From Gloeophyllum trabeum ATCC 11539 (taxonomy: Eukaryota; Basidiomycota; Agaricomycetes; Gloeophyllales; Gloeophyllaceae), in assembly GCF_000344685.1 (NCBI RefSeq), contig NW_006920421.1:1176446-1240445 (forward strand): 64,000 bases of DNA, given 5' to 3'. How positions within the stretch are numbered: the stretch's first letter is position 1; every line of letters begins with the position of its first letter. Below the pieces are notes generated by a model. That model saw only the letters and a list, made by a program, of their open reading frames with translations, did no database searches and was not told the DNA's origin. Positions 21,739-33,404 of the stretch are shown piece by piece. Made by a program: the position numbers and the translations under genes.

Positions 21739-23707
21739 ATGACATCTTCGGTAGAGTCCCAGGTTGCGGCTTATGTGCAGTTGGTAGGGGACAACTTCAT
21801 GGTTAATTTATGTTCAGGTACATTATACGTCTCTGAATGTATTCCAAAATAATCACCCTGACGGTTGTATATCGCAGCTGCTGCCACGGCATGGCTTGTG
21901 TATGATATTATAATAACAATGGATCAAGAGGTGCGCATGAAAGCATTTTCTGTCATATGTCTCTCGCTCATTGCAAGGTAGATCAATTATACGTGGAGGT
22001 CGGTCCTGTTCCTGACGCCGATTTCTGACTTCATCATTGATGTTCTTTCTCATAGGTCTCAATGGACAATACCGAAAGTTTTGTATCTTATAGTACGATA
22101 TTTCACGCTGGCTAATATGATGTATGTGAATGACGCCGCGCTTGCTGTCTGTCGCTGACTGGTATTCTTATTTACCATCCAGTCTGTATTTAACAGGTGT
22201 GTCCGGACTGATGTTGGGTGGATAAACCTTACTTAACCGCTGTCACGTACGCTCAGTGAACACGAATATGAACGCACCAGCAGCAGTAAGTTGAATCGCA
22301 CTTCCTTTGCTGTGGCTGATCTCATTCTCGCCACCAATCACAGGTGTCTGTTTCGTTGGTTATCATGTGTAGGAGAATGTCTTGCTGACCCTGTTCTCGC
22401 ATTGTAGATGCAAACACTGGCGATTCTACTGGTTCTTGTGCGATTCATCCGTGTACCACTCTGTCCTGCATTTCTCATACTTCTCTACAGCGCCGGGCCT
22501 GTGTTGACCAGCATTTTTGCAGAGGCATTGCTGGTAATACGCCTATGTGCGTTATACCACGGTAATCGGAAAGGTGTGGCGCATGAAGCTTTCCTGCGCC
22601 AAGCTTATTTCTGATATCAATGTCTGCCGTCTATAGCGATTATTCTAGTTATCATGCTTTATCTAGGTAAGGCGACGCCCATCTGTAATTCAAAACCGAT
22701 ACTCAGGCCTTTCACCCGACTTTGCAGCGGAAACAACGGTACGCCCTGCGTCTCCAAGCACTCGGGGGGATGTTTGACCGACCTCACAGATGAACATTGT
22801 TTCTGCGGTCCTAACTCTGAAACCACTGCCCCTGGGACCCAACACCCTTGGTCTCCCGGGATGCTCATATTCGCACCAATCGTCTGATTCGGAGATGCTC
22901 AAGCTAGCACTCGGTTCCTGGTATGTGCAGGGGGGTTATCCAGTTGTCATAACATTGCCTAACGTCACCTCATAGGAGCCTCGTCGCGGCCGTAACCTGT
23001 AAGTCTCCGCCATCAGCGTTGTGCACTAGACAGCTACAACTGTAAAACATTAACATCGTCCTCAGTCATCTACTTCATGCTTACGCTCGTCAATTTTATC
23101 AACGCCATGTACCCTAGGGGATTGAGTGGTCAATCCCTGAGCGTCTCCAGCATCCCTAAGCTTGCGCCCATCCTGTATCTTTTCGTACGAGATGGAACCA
23201 TTTACTTCTTCATGTGAGTAACGGACTGAGAAGTCGGCTTAACAGAGTACTCACGCGGATCTTCTGCAGAATATTTGGTAAGACTGACCTTAGCTTTGTC
23301 TGTCGTTTGTCACTGGCTGATCACTGGGCGACGTCATAGTCGCGGCATTACTGACGATAACACTGACGGCAATATTCCCAAGTCGAGCAATCAGCGCGAT
23401 GGGTTATTTGTGCGTTACTTCATATGAGGCTCTGTACCTGAATCTCATGCTATGAACCGTTAGATGGATGACGGTCACATATTCCATCATGGTAAGATCC
23501 AGTGACTTCTCACGGCTGGTGTTCTGATGTAGCGGATGTTAACAGTCAGCGAGGCTCTACCTCAATCTAAGAGGGGCAATGGTGGGGAGTACGACCGTTG
23601 GAGGGCCGGATTCCATGGAACTGCAGATTCCACAGAGCCGTACGGAGATTAGCAACCTTGCATTTGCCCCAGACGTCTCTACTTCAGTCTCTACAGCTTC
23701 GGTATGA
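21739..23707 (+). CDS. DUF6533-type multi-pass membrane protein
   Basis: Exon 1 (MTSSVESQVAAYVQLVGDNF) is followed by very short exons that spell AAATAWLVYDIIITMDQE and then SQWTIPKVLYLIVRYFTLAN. This is the characteristic N-terminus of DUF6533 proteins, a family found mainly in Agaricomycetes with seven predicted membrane helices. Later exons give IFAEALLVIRLCALYHGNRK, LGLPGCSYSHQSSDSEMLK, IYFMLTLVNFINAMYPRG and ASRLYLNLRGAMVGSTTVGG, ending FAPDVSTSVSTASV at 23707. At least nine introns are present. The exon around 22408-22576 reads through in one frame, but its splice borders are uncertain. The topology suggests a receptor- or transporter-like role, which is not established. Confidence 0.75.
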
Positions 23708-24170
23708 GTCTCGTCTAGGTGAAGGCAACTTTTGAATAGAGAAGGACTGCACAGGAATAAGACGGATAAAGCCTGAGTAAGGTGGCACTTCATCTACTAC
23801 TACTTAGTACGCATGGAAGCATGCCATGCAATCAGACCTTGCATGAGTATCATGTACGCCCGCGACTGGCCCATAGATATGATTCATGCACAGTGTTGCA
23901 CGATGTCTTTTTCTGACGCATGGGTGCAACAGAATCTTCTACGCGTCGACTCGGATGTACTTAATCGTGCTTTAAGGATTTATCGTGAATAATAATCGGT
24001 AAAATAATAGGGTATCCGATGTGATTACCAAAAGCGGCCGCGGATATATTGTATCATTCAAGTTACCAGTAGTCAGGTTATAGCACAACACGTCCACTTC
24101 GTCGTCCATAGCCGTATTCTGGCCTTTTCAGTCGTCGAGTAAAAGAATCTGACACTAGGAATACTGGGGC
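23708..24170. other. Intergenic
   Basis: AT-rich, with no recognised gene. It includes the upstream region of the Ala/Pro/Glu-rich protein gene. Confidence 0.5.
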
Positions 24171-25950
24171 ATGTACGTTTCTTCTTCTCTACCTTTGTTC
24201 GACATCCTGTGTTTACTGTCCATCACCACGAACCAACCTCAGGCCGCTGCCGGACGAGCGACCGCGCCAGAGCGTTGCTAATCTCATAGGGCGCTTTGAG
24301 CAGCAGACAAAGCGCCAGTCGGTAGCGCCGGCTGTACCCAGGAGTTCAAGTGTTCAGTCGCAGAACACAGGCGACTCGGCGATTGCTGAGATTAAGGAGA
24401 AGAGGGAATGGCCGCCGAAATCGACTGTTAAGGAGTCAACGTCTCCACCGGCATCAGTGAACGCGGTGCGTTCGCCCCCCAAGAGTCCAGAAATTCTCAA
24501 CGGATCTCCGCCATCTGTCCCCTTGCCGGTGTCGCCCCCACAGAATACTACTGCACCTGCTGCTAAGCCAGCGGAGAAGAAGCCGGCTACCAGCGGTAGA
24601 CCGAGCACTGCGCCATCCACCTCGAGGACTCCAGTCAAGTCTAATAAAGCGCCAGAGGCCAAACCAGCAGCTACTGCCACGAAGGCCCCTCCCCGGACAT
24701 CAGTACGCTCTCCCCCTCCATCGTCCCATCGTCCTCTCCAGCCGCAGCACACCGGCTCCTCTGCGACTGCGAGGCCTCCGCGTACTCCATCCCGCACAGG
24801 AAATAATGCGCGTCCGAAGACTCCTTCCGCGCCTCCGAGCACCCGGCCGAAGACGCCCTCAGCCAGCTCCGGGTTATACGCGCCCACCGCTGCATCTCTG
24901 GCCAAAGCAAAGAGCGCTTCGGATATACCCAAGTCTCCGCCTACCAAGAAGGCTGCGTCAGCAAGTGCTGCTGCAGATAGGCTGAGCAAACCTACTGCGT
25001 CTTCAGTTGCGAAGGCTAGGGCTGCTGCGGCTACTGTCACGAGCCCGCCTAGGAAGGCAGCGGCTCCTGCAAGAGGTGCTGCACCGGCTCCCAGAGGTGC
25101 TACGAAGATGAGGGTTGGACTTGCTCCTGCAAGGGAGAAGGCGAAGAAGGAGAAGGCTGCTGGCGAGGCAACTGCGGCTGCAACTGCAGCTACAGCTACA
25201 GCGGCCGTGGTTGCAGAGCAAGCTGCGGTCGAGAATCCCCAGAATGGGGATCAAGTCGAAGATCATCAGGATCTCTCTGGTTCTACCGCAGCTGAAGAAC
25301 TCGTTGAAATAAACCACGAAGCGGCTGAGGAGCATGAGGAGCAGTCTCACCAGGACCAACTTCCTGACGAGGATGTTGCAACCGAAGCTCCAGCTCCCGA
25401 ACATGTCGAGGCTACTGGGGTTGAACGTCAGGAGGAGTCGAACGATGCTACGGATGACACCCATGTCGACGAGACTGAACAGCCCGCACTAGACGCTGCT
25501 GAACAGGTTCACGAGGCTGATCCTGTGGTTGAACCTGGAGTCGCAGAGCCCCAAGAGGAGGCCGAGCAGCTTGCGAAGGAAGTGATGCCGAACCAGATCG
25601 CCCGGGTCAATGAAGATATTGATGCTGGCGATGTAGTGGCTACTGTTGACGAATCAGAACCACCGGCTTCTGCGGACGAGGGTCCAGCTCCCGAAGAGCA
25701 TGTCGCTAGCGAACACGAGCCCGAGGTCGAAGATGTACGTGAGCCAGCTGCTCCTGCCGCAGAGATATCGCACCATGAACCCGACGAACCTGTTTCATCT
25801 GACCACGAAGATGTCCCCGCCAATACGAAAGCGCCTATTGGCACTGGCACTGATATCGAGGATATCGTTAGCATGTTGGAGACTAAACCTGTGGCTGCGG
25901 CGAACGTCCTCCATGATGCACCGGAAATACCTGATATCGATGATGACTAG
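24171..25950 (+). CDS. Ala/Pro/Glu-rich low-complexity protein, split start codon
   Basis: Exon 2 (24243-25950) is one long frame. Its start is conserved-looking: PLPDERPRQSVANLIGRFEQ. No in-frame ATG is near it. An intron with GTACGT donor at 24173 and CAACCTCAG acceptor ending at 24242 would join AT (24171-24172) to G (24243) and create the start codon, giving a 569-residue protein. The first half is basic and rich in Pro, Ala, Ser and Thr (for example TPSAPPSTRPKTPSASSGLY), with a charged segment PAREKAKKEKAAGEATAA. The second half is strongly acidic (EELVEINHEAAEEHEEQS) and ends EIPDIDDD. It is predicted to be disordered. A scaffold or cytoskeletal role is a guess. Confidence 0.75.
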
Positions 25951-26790
25951 TTACGGGGCGGACGAAGAGAACATTCTGTGGCCTTGAAGGACACGCCCCT
26001 CGACATAGAATGTAAGAAGACTACTGAACATTGTACAAATTTAGCGGTGCGTAGTGGGTCCTACAATCATCTCTTTTTACTGACTCCTCTTGTGAAGCTC
26101 GATACCTGTCCTTACTTTACCCGACCGCTGGTCACCTTTATGTTGGAAATATCCTTTTCTCGTTATCTTCACAGTCTCAGGACTCTCGCCGCAATGTGAA
26201 TATAACCTCAATGGCTAGCGTAGTGCCTTTTACTCCATCTTTCTTCGATGTTCTGCTGACTCCTGACTCCACAAGTTCGCTCAAACTGCATCTATCCCAA
26301 TATCTCAGACGTCCTTTTGCTATCGATTTCGATTTGCCCATCTATCAGTGGTATTACGGCTCCTAGTTTAGTTGTCCAGTCTCTGCTATTGGTCTTGGTG
26401 TTCCACTCCGTTTCCTCTTCTTCTGGACTGTTCCGTTCGATGAGATGCTAAAAGCGTATTCTCACGCGATCTCCGTTGACGCAAATTGAGCTGGTCGGCG
26501 TCGCTGCTAACTATGACAGAAAGTTGCCAACATATGCATTTGCGGTTCTCCTGTGGGGGCTGCGTGTTGCAGCTCTCCTCATTATCTCAACTGTGATCAT
26601 GATCCGTCATGCACGACGTCCCGTCATATGAATACACGTTCCTGCCAACGGCCAAATTGCTTACGGCGGTAACTGGGCGCTATACTGCCTCGCTCGGTGA
26701 TGACCCTCGATAGGAACCTGTGCTAGCGAAACTCATCTGACCCTTGTTGCTCACCTTCTCAAGCTCTGCACGATTTGGGCTTGGGGAGCC
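25951..26790. other. Intergenic
   Basis: No supported gene. A 51-codon frame at 26211-26366 (MASVVPFTPSFFDVLLTP...) is too short to judge. The right end is the promoter of the coiled-coil gene. Confidence 0.45.
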
Positions 26791-28002
26791 ATGGAATTTG
26801 GACACCCGCAACACCAGATGCAACACGACGTGGTCTCGGGCGAGCAGTACCGCTATGCTTTGACTAACTTCGTAAGCTGATCTTCATCGACACACCGACC
26901 GGGAACACTGACTAGTAGCGACACAGCGTATAGCTCACGAGAAGGTCGAGGAGCAGAGGCGGCAGCTGGAAGAGCAAGAAAAACAGGTTGCACTGCTACG
27001 AGCACGCATTGCTACTCTAGAAGGGAGCAGTAATCTTGGGCAAGATCCTGCTACTAGGACGCGACAAGGAGGAAGCTCTGTTGACGACTTCTCAATCAAG
27101 GTATATTTATTGCATGTTCCTGTCGTCACCCTAAGTACTTCATGGTGCTGCCTTAGAACTCCGCGTCGAAACTGGAGCGACTCATCAACCGCTGGGCTGC
27201 GGATATCGTCCGGGCGCCTCCAGCACCCATAGACCAAATCCGCGATCTCATACTGTCCGACTTGTCCCAAGGCGAAGCACCTCCTGCGACTGCCTCAGCT
27301 ACGCCCATGCAAGTGCAAAACCTATTACGGCATGTCATGTCGGAGGCGATCTCAGAAGGCATAATAAATTGCCTCATCGTAACAGATTCAAGTGAAGCCA
27401 ACATCCAGCTAACTCGCATCCATGAACACCTTTTCGCCAGTGAGTTCAAACGTTGTGCATGGTACTATGCTCTAATGTGTTGCCCAGAGGACCCAACGGT
27501 TGCCAGCGTATGGCGCCGCCAAACGTTCTCTGCAGCGGTTGAAGCCTGTTCACCTCAAATGCTTCTCAACATTTTCAGCGAGCAGATGCCCACCCTCGCA
27601 GAGTTGCTGTGCACAAATCCCTCGCTTACAGCGGCATTCTTACCCGTCCTCGAAGCGGGCTACCAATTCTCCAGGATGCTGCACGGCTCAAACTCGAGCG
27701 CCGGAGGGACGGTGGACGCATTCTACCGCTCCTTCGTCCCTGAGATTGGCAGCCCGCTCTACCCTCGACAAATTGAACTCATTAAGAGATGCTTGAAGAG
27801 CGAAAGCGGGCAGCCGGACCGTGTCGGTGCGACCATCTTCCCTGGCTTGGTCAAAGTGAATCGCGGTCCGATGACACCTGGTGGCAAGCAAACAGAAAAC
27901 GTGCAGACAGTGGTGAGAAGAGCGCAAGTAGTGTGTGAATGTGCTCTAGCAGCGGCAGCTGTGAACGGTACACCAACAAGCGGGACGCCCATATCCCGCT
28001 AG
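26791..28002 (+). CDS. Coiled-coil protein conserved in Agaricomycetes, function unknown
   Basis: Exon 1 begins MEFGHPQHQMQHDVVSGEQY. After an intron the frame continues RIAHEKVEEQRRQLEEQEKQ and VALLRARIATLE, a clear coiled coil. A second intron (about 27102-27156) leads to SKLERLINRWAADIVRAPPA, QNLLRHVMSEAISEGIINCL and IQLTRIHEHLFA. A 48-nt stretch near 27440-27487 stays open but has GTGAGT and CCCAG borders, so it is best read as an in-frame intron. Next come DPTVASVWRRQTFSAAVEAC, MLHGSNSS, DAFYRSFVPEIGSPLYPRQI and GATIFPGLVKV. The stop is at 28002. The C-terminal part recalls uncharacterised Agaricomycete proteins; no enzyme motif is visible. It converges with MIC60, 134 bp away. Confidence 0.78.
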
Positions 28003-28136
28003 CTAGGGCGACGCCGCTGCCGGCTGTGGATGATATTCTACCCCATTTTCCTGCTTTCACCTGTTCGCTGTATTTATAGGTTTTTTGGCATCATTTGGCA
28101 TTAACGTCCATTGTCGGTCTATTTATGATGGAACAA

Positions 28137-30304
28137 TTAGACAACGAACAGCGAAGCCAGCGTCGCCTCCGCCTGCGCAACCTGATGCGATTTGCAATGC
28201 ATTTAAGTGTTTGGCAAGCAGAAGCAAACAAACGCAGACGTACCTCCAAAGCCTGTTGCACCTCTAGTCTTCGTCGAGCCGCCTCGAGCCAGTCCTGCAC
28301 CAACATTTTCGGTGTCCCCTTGAGCTGGTTAAGTTCCCTTGCCGCGCTATCCAGGTCCTTCTCGTTCAAGTAGTATTCCGCTCTAGCCAGGGTACTGAGG
28401 ACATCGTTGCCCTGCGCAAAGCCTTGTCTCCGGAATGTGAACGTGGACAAAAAATGCGATGCCAGGTGGGGGAGCAACCCTGGTGTGCCCTCATCTGGTA
28501 CGAGCGCTACCGAAGTAACACGGGGAGCGACGGATGTCGTGAACCATGTCACCAGGTCCGGGAGCGGCTCAACACCAATGTCAGGAACATCTGTCCGTTC
28601 GATAGTGTCTAGGGCAGTGGCAATCACGTCGTCTTCCTTCGCAGCTGCAACATGTCTAAGGACCCGCAGCTCCTCCCTGAATGGTTTCCTGACGGGTGAT
28701 TCCAAGACATGGTTGACCGCACGGAGAGCGGACCACAAAGCATGCACGCGCAAGTTCTCGTCAAGGTACGCGGTGTTGTCGAGAGCAACCCGTTCTAGCT
28801 GCTTAAGGTTGGCTGCAAGGGTATCAAGCTTGGCGAGTCGTCCCCCGCGTTCCTGTTCGACGCGAACCTTGATTTCACGAATCCAGCGACGCTGAAGTTC
28901 GATACCCTGAGCGATGACTTCCTCCTTGAGACTAATTATGAAAGCCCATGAAAACGTCAATAAATCGAAGACTGAAACAGGTACTCACCGTTCATTGATC
29001 AGCTCGCTCTGGGTTTGCAGCTCCTTCTCAAGCTTCTCCCGGTACGCCTTGACGAATTTCTGCCGCTCCTGCTCGAACCATTGCTTGAAGCCCTGCTCCT
29101 GGTTGTCAAGCTTATCCTGCGCCTCCATCTCCATCTCCAGAAGCTTCAGAGAATACTCCCGAGTTTGTTCATCCAGCTTCGCCTCCAGTTGTGAACGCTC
29201 CTGTTCTTTGATTTTCTCCATATGACTGACGAGCTGCGTCAGGTCCATTTTGGCATTGTCAAGAACATCCCGCGCTTCGTTAGCGGCAGTGGGATTGGCA
29301 TTCAGGTAAGAGGCGAGATTGTCGATGGTAGAGGCGAGGTGGGTGATGATCGGCTCCGAGGCTTGTAGCTCAGCAACCGCGGGGGCAACGAGGGGGAGGG
29401 GAGGGGGCGCGGGGGGTGCCTCGGGCTGGCGCGTGGGTTCGGCCCTCTTGGGCGGGGCTGGTCTTGAGAAACCTGGTGGAGGCTCAAAGCCCACAGGGAG
29501 CGGAGCCTCGTAGATTTTCTTGTCAGTCTCAGCTTCGGACGAAGCACTCTCCTGCGGGGCAATGCCATGCTGACCGGGTGACATGGTGCTCTGCGGCAAG
29601 GGCTCGACCGGCTTGCCTGCAAGTGCTGCTTCCGCCTTCCGGACAAGGTCCTCGACCTCAGAAGAGAACTGGAGTGCTTGGTGCTTGGCAGCAGCAGCGG
29701 CGCTGCGACCGCCCTCGACAACCTTCTCTTCACTCTTCCGTACGTTCGTTCTGAGAGAATCCGTAACAGCCTTGATACGCTCGGAACCAGCAGTCGCAGT
29801 TGATTGGATTAGAGCCTTGGCCTTGTCAGCAGACACCGCGTCCTTGGCTTTCTCCACGCGCTGTTCAGCCTCCTTCGCTGCCCCCGTAACTCTCCGCTGA
29901 ACGCTGTCAACGGTCCTCTTCCCCGAGTCCACAAGGTTTTGAACCGTTAGAGTGTCCCAGTCATGGTCTTCCGCATACTGAATGAACGAAGCACCGAAAG
30001 GGACGTGGTCCGAGAAGAAGTCATAGTACCGCTCGTCCTTGAACGCGACGAAGACGCTTCCAACGTAAAATGTCGCGGTTGCCGTCCCCGACCAGAAGAG
30101 CAACCTCCGAATCACGCTCTTCTTTTTCTTTGGCAGGGGGGGTTGTGGTGCGGCCTCTGCCTCGGTCGCAAGTCGCTGTGTACGAAGAATATAAATCCAA
30201 GCTGTGCAAAGCCGTATGAACACACTCACTCGTCGGACGACTTTAACGCAACCGCCGACATTGCGCGTTACGAGCTGCCTCGTAACAGGCCAGGCACGGT
30301 ACAT
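28137..30304 (-). CDS. MIC60: MICOS subunit MIC60 (mitofilin)
   Basis: Mic60 is the inner-membrane core of the MICOS complex that shapes cristae junctions. Exon 1 starts MYRAWPVTRQLVTRNVGGCV, a mitochondrial targeting sequence. A 54-nt intron follows, then KKKKSVIRRLLFWSGTATAT and FYVGSVFVAF (single membrane helix), and DHVPFGASFIQYAEDHDWD. A long helical middle region includes KEQERSQLEAKLDEQTREYS. After an intron near 28990-28930 the C-terminal mitofilin domain follows: LKEEVIAQGIELQRRWIREI, NLRVHALWSALRAVNHVLES, LARAEYYLNEKDLDSAAREL and KGTPKMLVQDWLEAARRRLE. A last intron leads to VAQAEATLASLFVV and the stop at 28137. Everything looks intact. It shares a 321-bp upstream region with the divergent ATG22-like gene. 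Confidence 0.95.
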
Positions 30305-30625
30305 CCGTGTTCACTGTGAATGTCGTCTGCGACGTCGAGTGCAATGGGTATGCCAGCCGGGTGTTGCCGGGTACGCCTGTTCGTCATGGGTACAATATTT
30401 TACTATACATATTTATGTGTAAGCGAGTACTTATTTAGGTATTTATTGTGCTTATCCATATTATCTGACTGGATGTTGCCTACCAGTCTGATCCCGATCC
30501 GTGTCGCGTTTAACGACGTGGAGATGGAGTGGCAAAACCGTTATCGGAACGCTTGCTTGACGCTGTAGTAATTCTAAATTTGTCTGCGGTTTGTTCGGTT
30601 TCTCTTCCTCTTTGTATCCATCTTC
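30305..30625. promoter_or_regulatory. Divergent promoter of MIC60 and ATG22-like gene
   Basis: The two start codons lie 321 bp apart and face away from each other, so this AT-rich stretch must serve both genes. No specific factor site stands out. Confidence 0.6.
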
Positions 30626-33073
30626 ATGGCTGAGCAAATACTTGAGAAGACGGACGAGAAGGCGGGCGCGAAATCGTCGGAGGTTATCGACAGCGCGAGC
30701 ACTCATTCGTCTCTTGATGACCGCTCTAAACACTGGATAACTCGACGCCCGGAACTCTGGGCTTTCTATGTATACTATATCGTATGTCTCGGACAAATGA
30801 AAAACGTTCTGCGCTTCACTCTGATCCTCGTAGGGCAATAATGGACTTGCCGGTTTCAATTTCGGCCCCTCCCAGTTCCAAAACTTACTGTACCTTGCTG
30901 GGTACGACCCAGACGAAGCGCCCTTCACGTCTGCGTGCGGGGCTGACTCGGGATGCGTGCTCCCCTTCCTTGGAAAGACTCGAGATAGTTAGGACTGGTT
31001 CCTCCTTTGCCGTTGCAGCGATTAACAGGCCAAACCCTTCTCAGTCAACTCAATCGTCCTATTAACGAACGGTATAAGCTTCGCAATCCAAGCAGTTTTG
31101 ATCATTTCCATAGGCGCCTGGGCTGACTACGGCCGCTGGAGGGACGTCTGCTCACCATGTCTATTTATTTGCTGCTCAAAGATTTATACCAATGCCGATC
31201 TAGACCTAATATCCTTATATTCTGGACGATAGTGGCTGTCGCAGTGTCTTTCGCTTGGCTGGGAGTCGAAGACCCGTCAAAATGGAGAGCAGGCACGGCT
31301 CTTTATGTTCTTGGCTGTAAGTGGCTGGTTATTTAACTGAGAAACTACGGAATAACTGCGTGAGCCGGGTGTTGCAGTGATAACATACCAGGTATGAAGC
31401 ATTATCGACATAGTGAATCACGGGTGAGCTGAGATTGTCAGATGACTCTCACGTTTTGGACTGCCGCCTTCCCTGGGCTGGCCCGTAATCTGCCCGAAGT
31501 CAAAGAGTCAGCCCTTCAAGTTGTAGACGATAAGAAGTCGTAAGTTTCATATTCCCCTGAGTTATAACCGGTCGTCAGTTGTATTGCAGGGAGGACGAAC
31601 ATGCTAATTTTGAGTCAATCGCTCGCAATCGCGTTTCAAACGTGGCTTTCGCTGTCTGCTCGGCCGGAGAAGTCCTCATCCTCGCTATCATGGTTGGGAT
31701 ATTAAAGGGACTCGAATCCGACGAAAGCACGGAAAATAATACGAGAGCATTCAGTGTCCTGATTGCCTTCTCTGGCGGAGTCTGGCGTAGGTAATCCGTT
31801 CTCTTGAACAAGGAACCTGTAATAATCAGCTTACCGTAGTCCTCTGCGCAATCCCCTGGTTCCTGTCCGAACAGAGACGGCCGGGACTAGCACTCCCTCC
31901 GGGAACGTCTCTCCTCACTGTAGGATTCAAGCAAACCTGGATCGCTTTGCGGGAGTGCATGCGGCTCAAACAGACGTTCCTGTATTTGATATTTTACTTC
32001 CTCATGTTTGTGAAATCGGTGTCCTCCAGCATCCCCATACTAACCCACCACATAAGGGGAGATGTTCTGAATACTACAGTGTGAGTCGTCACGAATGACA
32101 TTCCTCATATGATCTACAATATATCTCTAGGACTGTTATCGGCACCTTGCAGAACAGGTCCGTGCGTCCTGAAGGAATCTAGATCAAATGTCTGACGGGA
32201 GCACAGCGTCGTGTCATACTCCACGCTCCAGCTGACTTACTTGCTCATCGTGGGTCTGGTAGCCCAGGGTTTAGGGATATAGTCAGTTATGTTTCCCCGC
32301 TTTAAAGTACGTCAGAAACTGAGTACTTCATATTTCATTTCGTAGTTTCTTCTGGCTGGTGCAGAAACAATTCGAAATATCGACAAAAGCAGTGCGTCTC
32401 CACTACAACTTGCCATCCCGTGGCTAACGTCGCGCAGATGCTTTCATTCAACGTCTTCTGGATAATCGTGAGTCTAGAAAGTAGTCGTAGACCCTACTAG
32501 GCTTACCCTCCTGTAGATTTTGACGATATGGGGCCTCATTGGTGTCCATACCGATAAATTTGGTTTCAAGCATGTTTGGGAGATATGGTGCGTACCATTG
32601 TTACAGCTGCGGATATATGACCTCTATCCTCGCCATCAGGGCCTACCAGGTCTTCTACGGTCTCATGGTTTGTCCATGGTATGCGTACAGCCAGACCATG
32701 ATCAGCGAAGTATCCCCCCTTCCGCAAATGTTCCTATTCTTCTCCTTGTTTTCCGTGGTATGTTTCATGATCAGGCTTCCCAACTCTTCTTCACAACGCT
32801 TGCTAGGTGGGCAAGACATCAGCGTTCATTGGGCCTTTCGTATCGTCGGCTATCATCACTGCTTCTAATGACAACGACAACATGCCCTTTGCTTTCCTGT
32901 TTGGCCTGTAGGTGTCCCATTACTGCCTTCTCTACCGCTGACTTAGTGTTCGCAGCGGTACGCTGAGTACTATTTTCTTGGCACTGGTAAACGTGAAGAA
33001 GAGCCGCAAGGAATGCGAAGAATTCGTCATTGCGGAGGCCAGGAGGGACGCATTTAGGACGGACGTCATATAA
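30626..33073 (+). CDS. ATG22: ATG22-like vacuolar amino acid exporter
   Basis: Atg22 is an MFS-type vacuolar membrane protein that releases amino acids after autophagic breakdown. Exon 1 starts MAEQILEKTDEKAGAKSSEV and runs into RRPELWAFYVYYI. Later exons give GISFAIQAVLIISIGAWADY, SFAWLGVEDPSKWRAGTALY, LTFWTAAFPGLARNLPE, NRVSNVAFAVCSAGEVLILA, VSYSTLQLTYLLIVGLVAQG, ILTIWGLIGVHTDKFGFKHV and VCPWYAYSQTMISEVSPLPQ, all strongly typical of the fungal Atg22 family. Around twelve membrane segments can be assembled. About a dozen introns of 45-70 nt are visible, for example between WEIW and AYQVFYG near 32588-32640. The gene ends RRDAFRTDVI at 33073. It appears intact. NPR3 in the same window acts on the same amino acid signalling axis, but the two genes are far apart. 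Confidence 0.9.
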
Positions 33074-33404
33074 CAGTTGCGATGGAATGCTGCACTGTAT
33101 GCTGGACGAACAAGCATTGGAATAGACTGGCGGGTACGGAATGTATTAAAGATGCTTAGACTTGAGAGGGAGACCACGATGATAATGGATGTACATTGAG
33201 GAGCAGGACTGGGCTAACTAAAAGAACAATGCTGGATCATACGCGTCATGGAAGTTTAATACATCTAAGAATCAGGAATTGCAGGAAAGGAATCTATACA
33301 CAAGCTTCAATCGAGCCTTGGAACGCACTATATGTCACCAGGAAATTAGCGGCACTTGATTAGAGTAGGATCCAAGATGGCGATAGTCGTCTCAAAGCCG
33401 TGCT
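33074..33404. other. Intergenic between convergent ATG22-like and trehalase genes
   Basis: 3' flanks only; nothing else is recognised. Confidence 0.5.

Noticed and set aside
26211..26366. Small frame MASVVPFTPSFFDVLLTP
   Set aside because: Too short, no homologue recognised, and may be part of a 5' leader.
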